DNA from: Trinickia diaoshuihuensis
GTDB lineage: Bacteria; Pseudomonadota; Gammaproteobacteria; Burkholderiales; Burkholderiaceae
NCBI RefSeq assembly: GCF_003390925.1
Contig: NZ_QUBS01000082.1
Location: forward strand, 62,001 to 126,000
Length of the DNA: 64,000 nucleotides
Direction of reading: 5' to 3'
Program-made: the position numbers and the translations under genes
Shown here: in pieces, positions 34,087-42,902 of the stretch
How the letters are laid out: each line of letters starts with the position of its first letter
Position numbering within the stretch: position 1 is the first letter of the stretch
Notes under the pieces: model-generated
Databases searched by the model: none
Told to the model about the DNA's origin: nothing
What the model saw: the letters and a program-made list of their open reading frames with translations, nothing else

Positions 34087-35558
34087 GCAGCGCGCTTCTC
34101 ATCATCGCCGCCGTCACGCTCGTCGCGCTGGGACTCGGGGTGCGCGCCCGCCGCGGCCACGATATGAACCTCGAACAGTGGTCCGTGGGCGGACGCAGCT
34201 TCGGCACCGCATTCGTCTTCCTGCTGATGGCCGGCGAAATCTACACGACCTTCACGTTCCTCGGCGGCAGCGGCTTTGCCTACGGCAAGGGCGCGCCCGC
34301 CTATTACATCCTCTCGTACGCGACCCTCGCCTATATCCTCTCGTATTGGCTGCTGCCGCCGATTTGGCGCTACGCGAAAACGCATCGCCTCGTCTCGCAA
34401 CCGCACTTTCTCGCGAGCAAATACGCGAGTCCCTCGCTCGGCGTATTGGTGGCCATCGTCGATGTCGTCGCGCTCGTGCCCTACCTCGTGCTGCAGTTCA
34501 AGGGGCTCGGCATCATCGTGACGACGGCCTCGTACGGTGCGATCTCGCCCAGCGCCGCGATTTGGATCGGCGCGGTCGTCGTCACGCTCTATGTGACGGT
34601 TTCGGGCGTGCGCGGCTCGGCGTGGAATTCGGTGGTGAAGGATTTGATGATTCTCGCGATCGTCATCTTTCTGGGCCTCTATCTGCCGCTGCATTACTAC
34701 GGCGGCTTCTCGCCGATGTTCCATGCCATCGACACGGCCAAGCCCGGCTTCCTGACCTTCCCCGAGAAGGGCTCGAGCGTCGTCTGGTTCCAGTCGACGG
34801 TGTTGCTGACCGCGCTGGGCTTTTTCATGTGGCCGCACACGTTCGGCTCGATCTATACCGCACGCGACGAACGTATTTTCAGGCGCAATGCGGCTGTCTT
34901 GCCGCTCTATCAGCTTATCCTGCTGTTCGTCTTTTTCGTCGGCTTCGCCGCTACGTTGAAAGTGCCCGGCCTGAAAGGCAGCGACATCGACTTGTCGCTG
35001 TTCCATCTCTCGCTGCAGGCGTTCGACCCGTGGTTCGTCGGCGTGATCGGCGCCGCGGGCGTATTGACCGCGCTCGTACCGGGCTCGATGATTCTCAATG
35101 CGGCCGCCACGCTGCTTGCGAACGACGTCTATCGCGGCGCGATCGATCGGCAAGCGACGGACGCGACCGTCACCAAGTTCGCGCGGGTCCTGGTACCGGT
35201 CATCGCGCTCGTGGCGGTATTTTTCACGCTGCGCGGCGGCGAGACGATCGTGGCGCTGCTGTTGATGGGCTATAGCTTCGTCACGCAGTTGTTCCCGGCC
35301 GTGCTGACGAGTTTGGCCACGCGCAATTGGGTAACCAAGCAAGGCGCGTTCGCCGGCATTGTGGCGGGGGTGGCCGTCGTCGCTTATACGACGTTGACGC
35401 ACGCGAGCATCGGGCAATGGTTCCCGTTCCTGCCCGACAAACTCAAGGACGTGAACATCGGGCTTGCCGCGCTCGCGCTCAACGTCGTGGTGCTGATCGT
35501 GGTCAGCGCCATCACGCAACCTCGCGCCGCCGGTCATTCGCAGGCCCGCACGCTCTAA
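34083..35558 (+). CDS. Sodium:solute symporter (SSS family, MctP-like)
   Basis: 491 residues, about 13 membrane helices. SSS marks include WSVGGRSFGTAFVFLLMAGEIYTTFTFLGGSGFAYGKGAPAYYIL, the helix block YLVLQFKGLGIIVTTASYG, VSGVRGSAWNSVVKDLMIL and FMWPHTFGSIYTARDE. Relatives with a DUF3311 partner include the Rhizobium monocarboxylate permease MctP, so lactate/pyruvate-type substrates are possible. It would use a Na+ or H+ gradient across the inner membrane. Convergent with the glycosyltransferase gene nine bases downstream. Confidence 0.93.
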   Translation: MSSALLIIAAVTLVALGLGVRARRGHDMNLEQWSVGGRSFGTAFVFLLMAGEIYTTFTFLGGSGFAYGKGAPAYYILSYATLAYILSYWLLPPIWRYAKTHRLVSQPHFLASKYASPSLGVLVAIVDVVALVPYLVLQFKGLGIIVTTASYGAISPSAAIWIGAVVVTLYVTVSGVRGSAWNSVVKDLMILAIVIFLGLYLPLHYYGGFSPMFHAIDTAKPGFLTFPEKGSSVVWFQSTVLLTALGFFMWPHTFGSIYTARDERIFRRNAAVLPLYQLILLFVFFVGFAATLKVPGLKGSDIDLSLFHLSLQAFDPWFVGVIGAAGVLTALVPGSMILNAAATLLANDVYRGAIDRQATDATVTKFARVLVPVIALVAVFFTLRGGETIVALLLMGYSFVTQLFPAVLTSLATRNWVTKQGAFAGIVAGVAVVAYTTLTHASIGQWFPFLPDKLKDVNIGLAALALNVVVLIVVSAITQPRAAGHSQARTL

Positions 35559-35567
35559 GGCGGCGAT

Positions 35568-36644
35568 TCACGCCAGCACGCGCTGCGCGATGTCGAGGTA
35601 TCGCGCAGCCGTGTCCTCCAGCGTCAGCCCGTCGAGCGGGCGAACCGAGCGCGGCATCTCGAGTGCTTCGATCAGGGCGCGGCCAAAGACAAAAGGGTCG
35701 ACCGCATCGACCAGACGCACGCCCGCATAGCGGCCCGCGAACGCGAAAGCCTCGATCGCGCTCGCGACGATCGGCACGCCCGAAGCCAGTCCCTCCAGAA
35801 AGCCGATGCTGTGCGCCTCGAAATGCGATGGCATCGCGAAGACATCGGCTTGCGCGAGCAATTCCGGCACGTCGGTGCGCGGGCCGTCGATCACGACATA
35901 TGCACCGATCCCGAGGCGATCGACCAGCGCGACGACACGCGCGTGATAGGCGCGATCCTCGATGCCGCCACACAAATGCAAGCGCAGCGGTAGGTTGGGC
36001 CTTTGCGCGAGCGCTTGCGCAAAGGCGCGCACCGTTTCCATCTGCCCTTTCTCCGGCATGTACCGGCCGATCTGCACGATACGCTGAACACCCCCCTCCA
36101 CGTTCGCGCCGCGCCCGCTCACGCAATCGCGGAACTTGCCGGCATCGACCCCGTTCGGCACCACGAACGATGCGCCGTGCAAGCCGATCGTCGCCGCGTA
36201 CTGATCGACGTTGCGCTGCGAGACGCCGATCACGGCACGAGCGCGGCGCGACAACAGATACTCCACGTAGCGCAGCCAGCGGTTCTCGGTGAAATCGTTC
36301 ATGCCCGAGTGCATCACGAAGACGATGGGGACGGAAAGCGGCAACGCGCGGGCGTACAGCGCGGGGATCGTCGTATGCGCGAACAGGATGTCGGGCGCGA
36401 AAGAACGGACCGTTCGGTATAAAAATGCAAGCCGAGCCAGACGCTCATAGCGCCGCGGCGCGAAGCGGCACTCCACGCGGTGCGCCGCAAGCTCGCACGC
36501 CGCGTCCGCGAAATCATCCTCGGCCGGCAACAGCGAGGCGATGCCGACCGCGTGTCCGCCGCGCCGATGCGCGATCGCCAGCCCCTTGACGAGCACTTCC
36601 GCGCCCGACAAGCGCGGCGCGAGGACCAATTGAAGAATGCGCAT
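35568..36644 (-). CDS. Glycosyltransferase family 4-type protein
   Basis: 358 residues from the ATG at 36644 (MRILQLVLAPRLSGAEVLVKGLA); in-frame sequence upstream is not family-like. GT-B fold: the acceptor half starts SGAEV...HRRGGHAVGIASLL, and the donor half has IVQIGRYMPEKGQMETVRAFAQAL, VIDGPRTDVPELLAQADVFAMPSHFEAHSIGFLEGLASGVPIVASAIEAF with the E-x7-E nucleotide-sugar motif (EAHSIGFLEG). Donor and acceptor unknown. It is separated from the exopolysaccharide locus by TauE and carboxypeptidase genes, so membership in that pathway is uncertain. Confidence 0.9.
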   Translation of the reverse strand: MRILQLVLAPRLSGAEVLVKGLAIAHRRGGHAVGIASLLPAEDDFADAACELAAHRVECRFAPRRYERLARLAFLYRTVRSFAPDILFAHTTIPALYARALPLSVPIVFVMHSGMNDFTENRWLRYVEYLLSRRARAVIGVSQRNVDQYAATIGLHGASFVVPNGVDAGKFRDCVSGRGANVEGGVQRIVQIGRYMPEKGQMETVRAFAQALAQRPNLPLRLHLCGGIEDRAYHARVVALVDRLGIGAYVVIDGPRTDVPELLAQADVFAMPSHFEAHSIGFLEGLASGVPIVASAIEAFAFAGRYAGVRLVDAVDPFVFGRALIEALEMPRSVRPLDGLTLEDTAARYLDIAQRVLA

Positions 36645-36801
36645 AGCGATGGCGGACCGCGCGAGCCGACGTGCGCGGTGCCGCGATGGAGAAGATGACA
36701 AGCGCACGGTATCGCGCGCAGCCATCCGCTCGTCGCCATCTTCTAGTCGCCATCGGCCGCCACCCGTCCCGTTCGAGCGCACCGGCCGATCCGCATAAGA
36801 T

Positions 36802-36843
36802 TATCGCCAAATGTTCTAACGATATCGCCGATGGTTCTATCGA
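36802..36843. repeat. 21-bp tandem direct repeat in a divergent promoter region
   Basis: Two adjoining 21-base units, each starting TATCGCC and containing GTTCTA and CGA, match at 17 of 21 positions (36802-36822 and 36823-36843). The spacing is two helical turns. The repeat lies between the glycosyltransferase (minus) and TauE (plus) genes and could bind a dimeric regulator. Confidence 0.7.
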
Positions 36844-36908
36844 AGCTTGCGCCCCACGCATACAATCAGGCTCTTGTCCTCCGCGGCCGTAGCGCCGCTT
36901 TCGATCGC

Positions 36909-37700
36909 ATGGCGCTCATGTCCCACATCAACCTCATGTATTCCGCTTCCGGCCTCGGCGTCGGTTTTCTGGTCGGGTTGACAGGTGTGGGGGGCGGTTC
37001 GCTGATGACGCCTTTGCTCGTGCTGCTGTTCGGCGTGCATCCGACGACCGCGGTTGGGACCGACCTGCTATACGCCGCCGTCACGAAAGCGGCGGGCACG
37101 CTCGTGCATGGGATGAAAGGCTCGATCGATTGGCGTGTGACGGGGCGCCTCGCCTGCGGCAGCGTGCCGGCCGCCGCCGTCACACTGTGGCTGCTGCAGC
37201 GCTACGGCATGCATTCGCAAGCGACGACCTCGGTGATCCAGCATGTATTGGGCGTGGCGCTGCTGATCACGTCGATCTCGCTCGTATTCCGTCCCAAACT
37301 CGCCGCGCTGGCCACGCGCATGCCGCGTCAAGGGGGCCCCGGGCACACGATCGTCCTCACGATTGCAACGGGCGCCGTGCTCGGCGCGCTCGTATCGCTA
37401 ACGTCGGTCGGCGCCGGCGCCATCGGCGTGACGGTCTTGTTGCTGCTTTACCCGGCCTTGGCCATCCCACGCATCGTCGGTTCCGATATCGCCCATGCCG
37501 TGCCGCTCACGCTCGTGGCCGGAATGGGTCACTGGCTGCTCGGCTCCGTCGACGTGGCGATGCTGCTGTCACTGCTGATCGGTTCGCTGCCGGGCATCGT
37601 GCTCGGCAGCCATCTCTCGGCGCGTGCACCCGAAGCCGTGCTGCGCAACCTGCTCGCGGCCGTGCTCGTGCTCGTCGGCGCGCGCCTAGTCTGGGCGTAG
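36909..37700 (+). CDS. TauE/SafE family sulfite/anion exporter
   Basis: 263 residues from the ATG at 36909 (MALMSHINLMYSASG); a second ATG lies nine bases later. The inverted TauE repeat is visible: GVGFLVGLTGVGGGSLMTPLLVLLFGVHPTTAVGTDLLYAAVTKAAGTLVHGMKGSIDWRV and GAVLGALVSLTSVGAGAIGVTVLLLLYPALAIPRIVGSDIAHAVPLTLVAGMGHWLLGSVD. About eight membrane helices. The family exports sulfite, sulfoacetate or related anions; the substrate here is unknown. Monocistronic. Confidence 0.93.
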   Translation: MALMSHINLMYSASGLGVGFLVGLTGVGGGSLMTPLLVLLFGVHPTTAVGTDLLYAAVTKAAGTLVHGMKGSIDWRVTGRLACGSVPAAAVTLWLLQRYGMHSQATTSVIQHVLGVALLITSISLVFRPKLAALATRMPRQGGPGHTIVLTIATGAVLGALVSLTSVGAGAIGVTVLLLLYPALAIPRIVGSDIAHAVPLTLVAGMGHWLLGSVDVAMLLSLLIGSLPGIVLGSHLSARAPEAVLRNLLAAVLVLVGARLVWA

Positions 37701-37752
37701 CGCACGGCGCGAAAACCGGTAACACCGGCCCTCCCGCCGCGCGGGGGCGCCT

Positions 37753-39531
37753 TTACTTCGCCGAGGCGGGCGGATGCTGACGGTTCAGGACGCGCATGAT
37801 GGCTGGACGATTGGCCATGACCGTGTCGTAGAACTTGGCCAAATCACCCTTCATCGCCGTGCGCGAGCCGTTGTCGAGATAGATCATGTGTCCCGACGGA
37901 TAGCGGCGCGTCAGGATGTTCGACTGCAGCGACGGATCGATCGGCATGCTCGCAAGCGTCAGCGCCGTTTGGAAGAACGGCGTCACCGCATCGAAATAGC
38001 CGTTGGCCGAGAACACCTTTAGATCTGGGTTCAGCGTCATCGTCGCGGCCAGATCGCCGGCCGTATAGAGCGTATTGCCGCCGCCCTTGGCCGCGCCCGT
38101 CGGATCCACGTGGCTGAAGTCCCAGCCGTTGAACACCTGATCGTTCAGATCGACGAACGACGAGGTGGATGTGTACTTCAAACCGTTGCGCAGATAGTCG
38201 TTCCATTCCACCGTGTAGACGCCGGCGACGTTCGTGATCGACGGATCGTTGCTGCCCGCGTTGGGCAGGATGAACGGGCCGATACCCGTATTGATCGACG
38301 TGGCGCGGCCATCGTATTGACCGATGGCGATACCGGGAACGAGCGTGCCGAAGAAGTTGCCGAAACCGGCTGGATTGCCGTACTCCTGAATCAGCGCGAT
38401 CGGATCGACGCCCAGATACTGGGACATCTGCTGCGCCACGGGCAACGTCATATTCAACCGCGTATTGACGAATCCGCCGTCGGCCGGATTCGGCGCTTGC
38501 TCGAGCGGGATCAACGTATTCGTCGCGTACTTCATGACCTGGTCCATGTAGGTGGTCAGATCCGTGGGCGGCGGCGAAATGCTGTCCTTTTTGTAGTAGA
38601 ACGCGTCGGCCGCCAAAGTCGGGAACAGCCCGACGGCGCTCACCGCATTGGAGTAGTCGAGAATCGACGATTGCAGCGTGATCCCGTTCAGTTCGATGCC
38701 GTCCTCGTGCAGCACCCACGACACCACGGCGCTACGGGCCGTCCCATACGATTCGCCGAACAAGAACTTCGGTGAATTCCACCGGTTATACAGCGTCAAA
38801 TAGCGCTGAATGAAACGGTCGATGGAGTGGGCATCCTGATCGACGCCCCAGAAATCCTTGTTCTTGAACGGGGCGATGGCCGCCGAATAACCGGTGCCGA
38901 CAGGATTGATGAAGACGAGATCCGAGCGATCGAGCAAGCTATCTGGATTGTCGAGCAGTTTGTACGGCGCGGGCGGCGTGAAGTTCGGGAACGACGACTG
39001 AATCCGCTTCGGCCCGAACGAGCCCAGCAACAAATACACCGAAGACGAGCCCGGGCCGCCGTTATAGAAGAACGTTACGGGCCGCGGCTTCGTCGGATCG
39101 GGGTTGTCGGCCGTATAGGCCACGTAGAACATCTTGGCATTGGGCTGCGACGTGGAGGCATCGATCGTCGTCAAGTGGCCCGCGCGCGCGGTATAGGCGA
39201 TTGCCTTGCCGCCGATCGTCACCGTATGGTGCGACACGGCCACGCCCTCGGTCGCATCGGCAACGGAATCGTTCGGACCGGTGCCGTAGACATCCGTGTC
39301 CGTCAATGCTTGATCGGCCGGCGGCGTAGCCGCGCTCGGACTCGACGCCGCGCCGGCGGCAGGCGTCGCCGCCGAATTGGCCGCGGCGCCGCCGCCAGCG
39401 GGAGAGGAATCGCCGCCGCCGCAACCGGCCAGCAAAATCGCCGCGAGGGCGGCGGCCGCAATGGGAGCCCACTTGCCGGGCATGACGCCGTTAGACGCCG
39501 CGTCGCTTCTCGACAACCCAAGTTTGTTCAT
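37753..39531 (-). CDS. S10-type serine carboxypeptidase-like lipoprotein
   Basis: 592 residues from the ATG at 39531 (MNKLGLSRSDAASN). Lipobox LLAGC with C37, followed by a 40-residue Ala/Ser/Gly/Pro linker, then an alpha/beta-hydrolase carboxypeptidase domain. The oxyanion loop FYNGGPGSSS, nucleophile S261 in FLFGESYGTAR, D514 in SANGYFDAVTPF and H548 in YPSGHMIYLD complete the triad. S10 enzymes remove C-terminal residues at acidic pH; bacterial secreted forms are common in Burkholderia. Anchored to the outer membrane or periplasmic face of the inner one. A 529-base AT-rich region with a palindrome lies upstream. Confidence 0.93.
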   Translation of the reverse strand: MNKLGLSRSDAASNGVMPGKWAPIAAAALAAILLAGCGGGDSSPAGGGAAANSAATPAAGAASSPSAATPPADQALTDTDVYGTGPNDSVADATEGVAVSHHTVTIGGKAIAYTARAGHLTTIDASTSQPNAKMFYVAYTADNPDPTKPRPVTFFYNGGPGSSSVYLLLGSFGPKRIQSSFPNFTPPAPYKLLDNPDSLLDRSDLVFINPVGTGYSAAIAPFKNKDFWGVDQDAHSIDRFIQRYLTLYNRWNSPKFLFGESYGTARSAVVSWVLHEDGIELNGITLQSSILDYSNAVSAVGLFPTLAADAFYYKKDSISPPPTDLTTYMDQVMKYATNTLIPLEQAPNPADGGFVNTRLNMTLPVAQQMSQYLGVDPIALIQEYGNPAGFGNFFGTLVPGIAIGQYDGRATSINTGIGPFILPNAGSNDPSITNVAGVYTVEWNDYLRNGLKYTSTSSFVDLNDQVFNGWDFSHVDPTGAAKGGGNTLYTAGDLAATMTLNPDLKVFSANGYFDAVTPFFQTALTLASMPIDPSLQSNILTRRYPSGHMIYLDNGSRTAMKGDLAKFYDTVMANRPAIMRVLNRQHPPASAK

Positions 39532-40060
39532 GATGATGACCACCTCTCTGAGAACCACGTCGGATACCACCGCGTGAGACGCGTGTTCCGATTGTTTTCC
39601 GCATCGACTTCGTGCGCGGCCTGTGCAGTCCCATTCGATATCGTCGCCACGATCCGATGCGCGCTCGAATCCGTCTTAATCGACGGGCCATTAAGCATTA
39701 GTATTGAAAGCGAATATTTTAGGCAATACGCCGCCCCGAAGCTTCGGCGCTCCGTATTAAACCCAATATCATTTCTTAACGTGACGTATTCCGGATCCAC
39801 TCAAGTCGAATTCTCATCCACGCCCCTCCAAACGCGGACAAGCACAGTCGACGGCAATATTTCGCCGATTCAAAATCACTAAGAAAATGAAAAATAATTC
39901 ATCACCTTACAGCACGAAAGACTAATCGCCTTGAATTTGAATATACCGATCCTTCATTCTTTATTGATATCGGCGTTTAAAGCATTGGTATCCATACGAA
40001 TCGTCGTAGCTCGCGATCGGCGAATGCGCGAAAGCATGGCGACAGCGTCCGGGCAGCAGC
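39532..40060. other. Intergenic region, 529 bp, strongly AT-rich
   Basis: The lowest-GC stretch of the central window, between the carboxypeptidase gene (start side) and the 3' end of the flippase gene. It holds a 34-bp imperfect palindrome (39725-39758) and no supportable gene. Its composition suits the carboxypeptidase promoter region or an old insertion border. Confidence 0.6.
39725..39758. repeat. 34-bp imperfect palindrome
   Basis: Core CCGAAGCTTCGG (39736-39747) is a perfect 12-bp palindrome; outer arms AATACG (39725-39730) and CGTATT (39753-39758) are exactly complementary and symmetric about the same centre. It lies about 195 bases upstream of the carboxypeptidase start. Operator or hairpin, unknown. 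Confidence 0.7.
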
Positions 40061-41338
40061 TCAGCGAGACGAAAAGGTCCGATAGAGCATCCAAAGGCCG
40101 GCCGTGGCGAGCCCGGCCGTCATCCCCCACGCGATGCCCGCGGCGCCCCACCGATGCACGGCCCAGGGCACGATGGCAATCAGGACGACGACCTGCATCG
40201 CCGATGCTTGCGCGACCGCGCGAGCGTCGCCGCGTGCGCGCAGGTAAGCCACGAGCACGGCAATGAGCGCGCCGAGCGCCATGTTGACGACGAAGATGCG
40301 AAACAGCGGTACGGCAGGCAGCCACTGGGGACCGAGCACCCACGCGAACAACGGCATGGCAAGCAGGCGTAGTGCGACGACGACGAGTGCGACCGTGCAT
40401 GTGCCCAGCACGAGCCAACGTTTCACGAGCCGCGCGGCCTCGTTCGCATCGGTCCGATAACGCGCGGCGAAGGTGGGAAAAAGGTACTGCGCGAGCGCGA
40501 TCGCCGCGTCGGCGAGCAGCAACTGTGCAAGGCGCGAGGACATTTGATAGGCACCGAGTTGCGCCGGCCCGAGCATCCTTCCGACGACGACCTTGTCGAA
40601 TTGATTGAGCACGAGGTTGACGACGCTGCCCGCCCAAATCCAACGCGAAAAATCGATGTAATCGCCGATCCCCGACCAGCGCGGCGAAAGCAGTGGACGC
40701 GGGGCGAAGACGAGCCAACTCAGCGCGCTCTTCAAGCTTTCGCCGAGCAGCATTCCGGCCAACACCGAGTAAGCGCCCGCCCCCGAGAGCGCAAAGGCGA
40801 GGCCCGCGCAGCAATCGAGCAGCGCCGCGCCGATCTCGATCGCCGCGATATGGGCAAACCGGCGCTCGCGCTGCGCGACGTAGTAGCTTGGCGACGCCAG
40901 CGCACGCGCGAGCGGCAACGCCGCCGCCATTTGAACCAACAGCGCCCCTCCCAAGTGAAACTGAGCCGCCATGAACGGCGCCGCGATCAGGAGAACCAGC
41001 GCGACACATACGCCGCGTGCAACGAGCGCCGTCAGTACCGCGCCGAGTTCGCCGCGCGCCGGTGCCTGCGGGCGCTGCACGACGGCTTGCGCGAGCCCTG
41101 TGTCCGACAGCGACTCGGCGATCGCGACCGCAAGCAGCGCGACGCTGACGCTGCCGATCGCGCCGGGCCCGAGGATGCGCCCGATCGCGAGGAACTTGAG
41201 CGCGACGAGACCGCGGACTGCGCACTGCTGGGCCAGCACCCAGGTGGCCGCCCCCGGCGCCAGGCTCGCGCGCAGCGATCTTGAGACGCTCGGCGTCGAA
41301 TCGGCCGATCTCGCCCGAGTGCCGCGCAGTGTGTTCAC
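40061..41338 (-). CDS. Lipopolysaccharide/exopolysaccharide flippase (Wzx-like, MATE/MOP superfamily)
   Basis: 425 residues from a GTG at 41338 with GGAG about ten bases upstream; the exact start is uncertain because the frame stays open for another 360 bases. About 12 membrane helices, beginning AATWVLAQQCAVRGLVALKFLAIGRILGPGAIGSVSVALLAVAIAESLSDTGLAQAVVQR, the polysaccharide-synthesis family N-terminus. ALVLNQFDKVVVGRMLGPAQLGAYQMSSRLAQLL is the second-half repeat. It would flip the undecaprenyl-linked repeat unit for Wzy polymerisation. Divergent from a glycosyltransferase across 208 bases. Confidence 0.88.
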   Translation of the reverse strand: MNTLRGTRARSADSTPSVSRSLRASLAPGAATWVLAQQCAVRGLVALKFLAIGRILGPGAIGSVSVALLAVAIAESLSDTGLAQAVVQRPQAPARGELGAVLTALVARGVCVALVLLIAAPFMAAQFHLGGALLVQMAAALPLARALASPSYYVAQRERRFAHIAAIEIGAALLDCCAGLAFALSGAGAYSVLAGMLLGESLKSALSWLVFAPRPLLSPRWSGIGDYIDFSRWIWAGSVVNLVLNQFDKVVVGRMLGPAQLGAYQMSSRLAQLLLADAAIALAQYLFPTFAARYRTDANEAARLVKRWLVLGTCTVALVVVALRLLAMPLFAWVLGPQWLPAVPLFRIFVVNMALGALIAVLVAYLRARGDARAVAQASAMQVVVLIAIVPWAVHRWGAAGIAWGMTAGLATAGLWMLYRTFSSR

Positions 41339-41546
41339 GTTCGATGCGCTCCGCGTCGCTCGCCGCGGGACCTGACGCGGCACGAACAACAAAGTAACGC
41401 GCCGCCGCCGCCGAAAAGCGCCATCTCGTAGCGAGGATCCGCCATGGCCGATCGGCCCGCGCACGCGTGCCGGAACGGGCGAGAGTTTGGCGGCTCGCGC
41501 GCATAACCCGGTGCTACCGTGCGCACGAGAACGCCTCACTTTGTCG

Positions 41547-42902
41547 ATGAAAACATCTGCCGAATCCGAGCCGGTCGCGAGCGGGCCCTTGCACGAGGCG
41601 ATCGACGCCTGCGCGCATCGACAGTCCTCTGCTCCGTTTGCCGGCGCCCAAATGCATGCGGTACGTCCCGTGGTGCTGATCGTCGAGCCGGACTTCACCG
41701 GACACCGGTGGCGTTACGCACAGTGGGCCGCGCAAGCGTATATGGAAGCGGGTCAGTGCTGCGTCATCGCCACGCGCCCGGCCAATGCAGGTCATCCACT
41801 CGCACGTGCGATCGCGGGCGAGCGCCGGCCGGAACTCCATCTCGCATGGGTCGACGATCCCGCACCGGCGAACGCGCTCGCGTCATGCGCCGATGCGATC
41901 CCCTACGCGCGTCACCACCGTTACTTCGCGCATGCGTATGCGAGCGTATCGGCCCGCGCGCCAATCGCCTTCGCGCTCGCCCCTTATCTCGACTATTTCC
42001 TGTACGCCTTGCCGTTTCTCGGATCGCCATTCGGCGAAACGCCCTGGGCCGGCATCACCATGCGGACGACGTTTCATCATCGGCAGGTCGGCGTGGACAC
42101 GCCCGCTCGCCCGCTCGTCAACGCGATCAAGGCGAAGCTGTTTGCACGCGCGCTTCGCACGAGCGGGCTAACAACGCTGCTGTCCATCGATCCCACGTTG
42201 CCGCAGTGGAGCGACCGGACCCGCACCGATAGCGCGAGGAGAGCCAGCATCGCCTATTTAGCCGATGCATTCCCCGATACGCGCGCCGTTGATGCGGCGA
42301 CGGCCCGCACGCGCCTGAAGCTCGGGCCCGGGCCGCACGTGCTCGTCTACGGATCGATCACGGAACGCAAGGGGATTCGCGAACTCGTCGCGGCGCTCCA
42401 GCATATGGCACACCCTCCCACGCTGATCGTCGCAGGCCAGCAGGATGAGGCAACGCGCTCCTTCCTGCGTTCGCACGCCCGCGGACTCGCACCGAAGCCG
42501 CTGACGATCGATGACTTCATCGACAGCGATATGGAGCGCGATCTATTTTCCGCGTGCGACGTGCTGTGGCTCGGCTACAAGGGACACTACGGGATGAGCG
42601 GCGTGCTCGTCCAAGCGTATCGGTTCGGCAAACCCGTCATCGCCACCTGCGAGGGGTTGATCGGCTGGTTTTGTTCCGGCGGCGCACTCGGGCCCGTGCT
42701 CGAAGACCTTTCCGTGCCATCCATCGTCAGCGGCCTGGAACGGGCATTCGCGCGGCCGTGCGATGCCGGCGAAACGATCGCAACGCCCGGGCGCTGCGCG
42801 CTCCTGCGGCAAAACACGCTCGGGCGCTTTAAGCGCACGCTGCGCGAGGCGGCGCACGGTTGCTTCAGACCCGCTAACGTCGACAAGGACCCGCGTCGAT
42901 GA
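41547..42902 (+). CDS. Glycosyltransferase (GT-B fold)
   Basis: 451 residues from the ATG at 41547 (MKTSAESEPVASG); a later ATG at 41652 (MHAVRPVVLIVEPDFTGHRW) is where clear similarity begins. VLIVEPDFTGHRWRYAQWAAQAY resembles the acceptor start of large GT4-like proteins; the donor half has HVLVYGSITERKGIRELVAALQHM, FSACDVLWLGYKGHYGMSGVLVQAYRFGKPVIATCEGLIGW. Part of the exopolysaccharide locus. Its last 360 bases overlap the open frame of the convergent acyltransferase. Confidence 0.85.
   Translation: MKTSAESEPVASGPLHEAIDACAHRQSSAPFAGAQMHAVRPVVLIVEPDFTGHRWRYAQWAAQAYMEAGQCCVIATRPANAGHPLARAIAGERRPELHLAWVDDPAPANALASCADAIPYARHHRYFAHAYASVSARAPIAFALAPYLDYFLYALPFLGSPFGETPWAGITMRTTFHHRQVGVDTPARPLVNAIKAKLFARALRTSGLTTLLSIDPTLPQWSDRTRTDSARRASIAYLADAFPDTRAVDAATARTRLKLGPGPHVLVYGSITERKGIRELVAALQHMAHPPTLIVAGQQDEATRSFLRSHARGLAPKPLTIDDFIDSDMERDLFSACDVLWLGYKGHYGMSGVLVQAYRFGKPVIATCEGLIGWFCSGGALGPVLEDLSVPSIVSGLERAFARPCDAGETIATPGRCALLRQNTLGRFKRTLREAAHGCFRPANVDKDPRR

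Noticed and set aside
34029..35537. 502-codon open frame antisense to the SSS symporter
   Set aside because: Charged, Arg/Asp/His-rich translation without domains, opposite a clear membrane transporter.
39954..41504. 516-codon open frame overlapping the flippase gene in another frame
   Set aside because: Arg/Ala-rich with no membrane or catalytic pattern. The flippase frame explains the DNA.
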